From an uncultured Alphaproteobacteria bacterium (lineage in GTDB: Bacteria > Pseudomonadota > Alphaproteobacteria > Puniceispirillales > Puniceispirillaceae): DNA of 6,402 bases. The stretch covers positions 1 through 6,402 of the forward strand of contig CAJYBL010000090.1 of NCBI GenBank assembly GCA_913064995.1. The letters run 5' to 3'. Positions within the stretch are counted from its first letter, which is position 1. Each line of letters opens with the position of its first letter. Of the stretch, positions 6,329-6,402 are shown piece by piece. Made by a program: the position numbers and the translations under genes. The notes under the pieces are model-generated. The model was not told the origin of the DNA. It searched no databases and saw only the letters and a program-made list of their open reading frames with translations.

Positions 6329-6348
6329 TGATTATATTATCCTAATCA
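6329..6348 (-). promoter_or_regulatory. Candidate -10 element inside an inverted repeat, promoter/operator of the monooxygenase operon
   Basis: On the minus strand a perfect TATAAT (6331-6336) lies inside TGATTA-N8-TAATCA (6329-6348). A repressor bound there would block the -10 box. The -35 is poor: TTGCCA (6361-6366) is 24 bp from TATAAT and 19 bp from the overlapping GATAAT (6336-6341). A second TATAAT occurs at 6374-6379. The surrounding 6290-6400 is AT-rich, as expected of a promoter region. The leader would be roughly 75 bases. Element calls are by eye. Confidence 0.4.
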
Positions 6349-6402
6349 TATCCATCCTTCTGGCAATATTGATATTATAATTTCTGCGCCAAAGCCGGAA
6401 AT

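Noticed and set aside
6346..6402. Possible 3' end of another minus-strand gene at the right edge (18 codons then TGA)
   Set aside because: The stretch is AT-rich with repeated ATA codons, and the other two minus frames also stay open for a few codons, so none can be preferred. A promoter region is the simpler reading.

Overview
The window (6402 bp, GC by eye close to 50 %) looks like a chromosomal segment of a free-living proteobacterium, most likely a marine alphaproteobacterium, perhaps of the SAR116/Puniceispirillum type. This rests on protein character and moderate GC, not on a database match. Five complete genes and one truncated gene are present. I see no tRNA or rRNA, insertion sequence, CRISPR array or phage gene. 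All five complete genes encode soluble metabolic enzymes without signal peptides or membrane segments.

Left part (1-1475): the 5' end of a PIG-L/LmbE-type deacetylase runs off the left edge on the minus strand. It is divergent from a complete glycoside hydrolase family 84 beta-N-acetylglucosaminidase (O-GlcNAcase type) on the plus strand. The 161-bp gap between them must hold both promoters. The two families act on the N-acetyl and the glycosidic bond of GlcNAc-type sugars, so a shared amino-sugar role is a reasonable inference.

Middle (1476-3600): a fold-type I PLP aminotransferase (minus) converges on the GH84 gene. Between them lie an inverted repeat and an unexplained in-frame open stretch beyond the aminotransferase stop. 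The aminotransferase is divergent from a glutathione S-transferase family gene (plus), with a 179-bp gap rich in short repeats. The GST converges on the next operon across a strong rho-independent terminator.

Right part (3569-6402): a compact two-gene operon on the minus strand. It consists of a flavin-dependent monooxygenase with an N-terminal SnoaL/NTF2-like domain, followed 38 bp later by a PcaD-type 3-oxoadipate enol-lactonase, and it ends at the terminator at 3569-3589. Upstream is an AT-rich region with a perfect TATAAT hexamer inside an inverted repeat, and a small hairpin just before the ribosome binding site. A monooxygenase paired with a lactone/ester hydrolase, with no other protocatechuate genes in view, suggests an oxygenation-then-hydrolysis module for an unidentified ketone or aromatic-derived substrate. 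This is the most interesting candidate system in the window.
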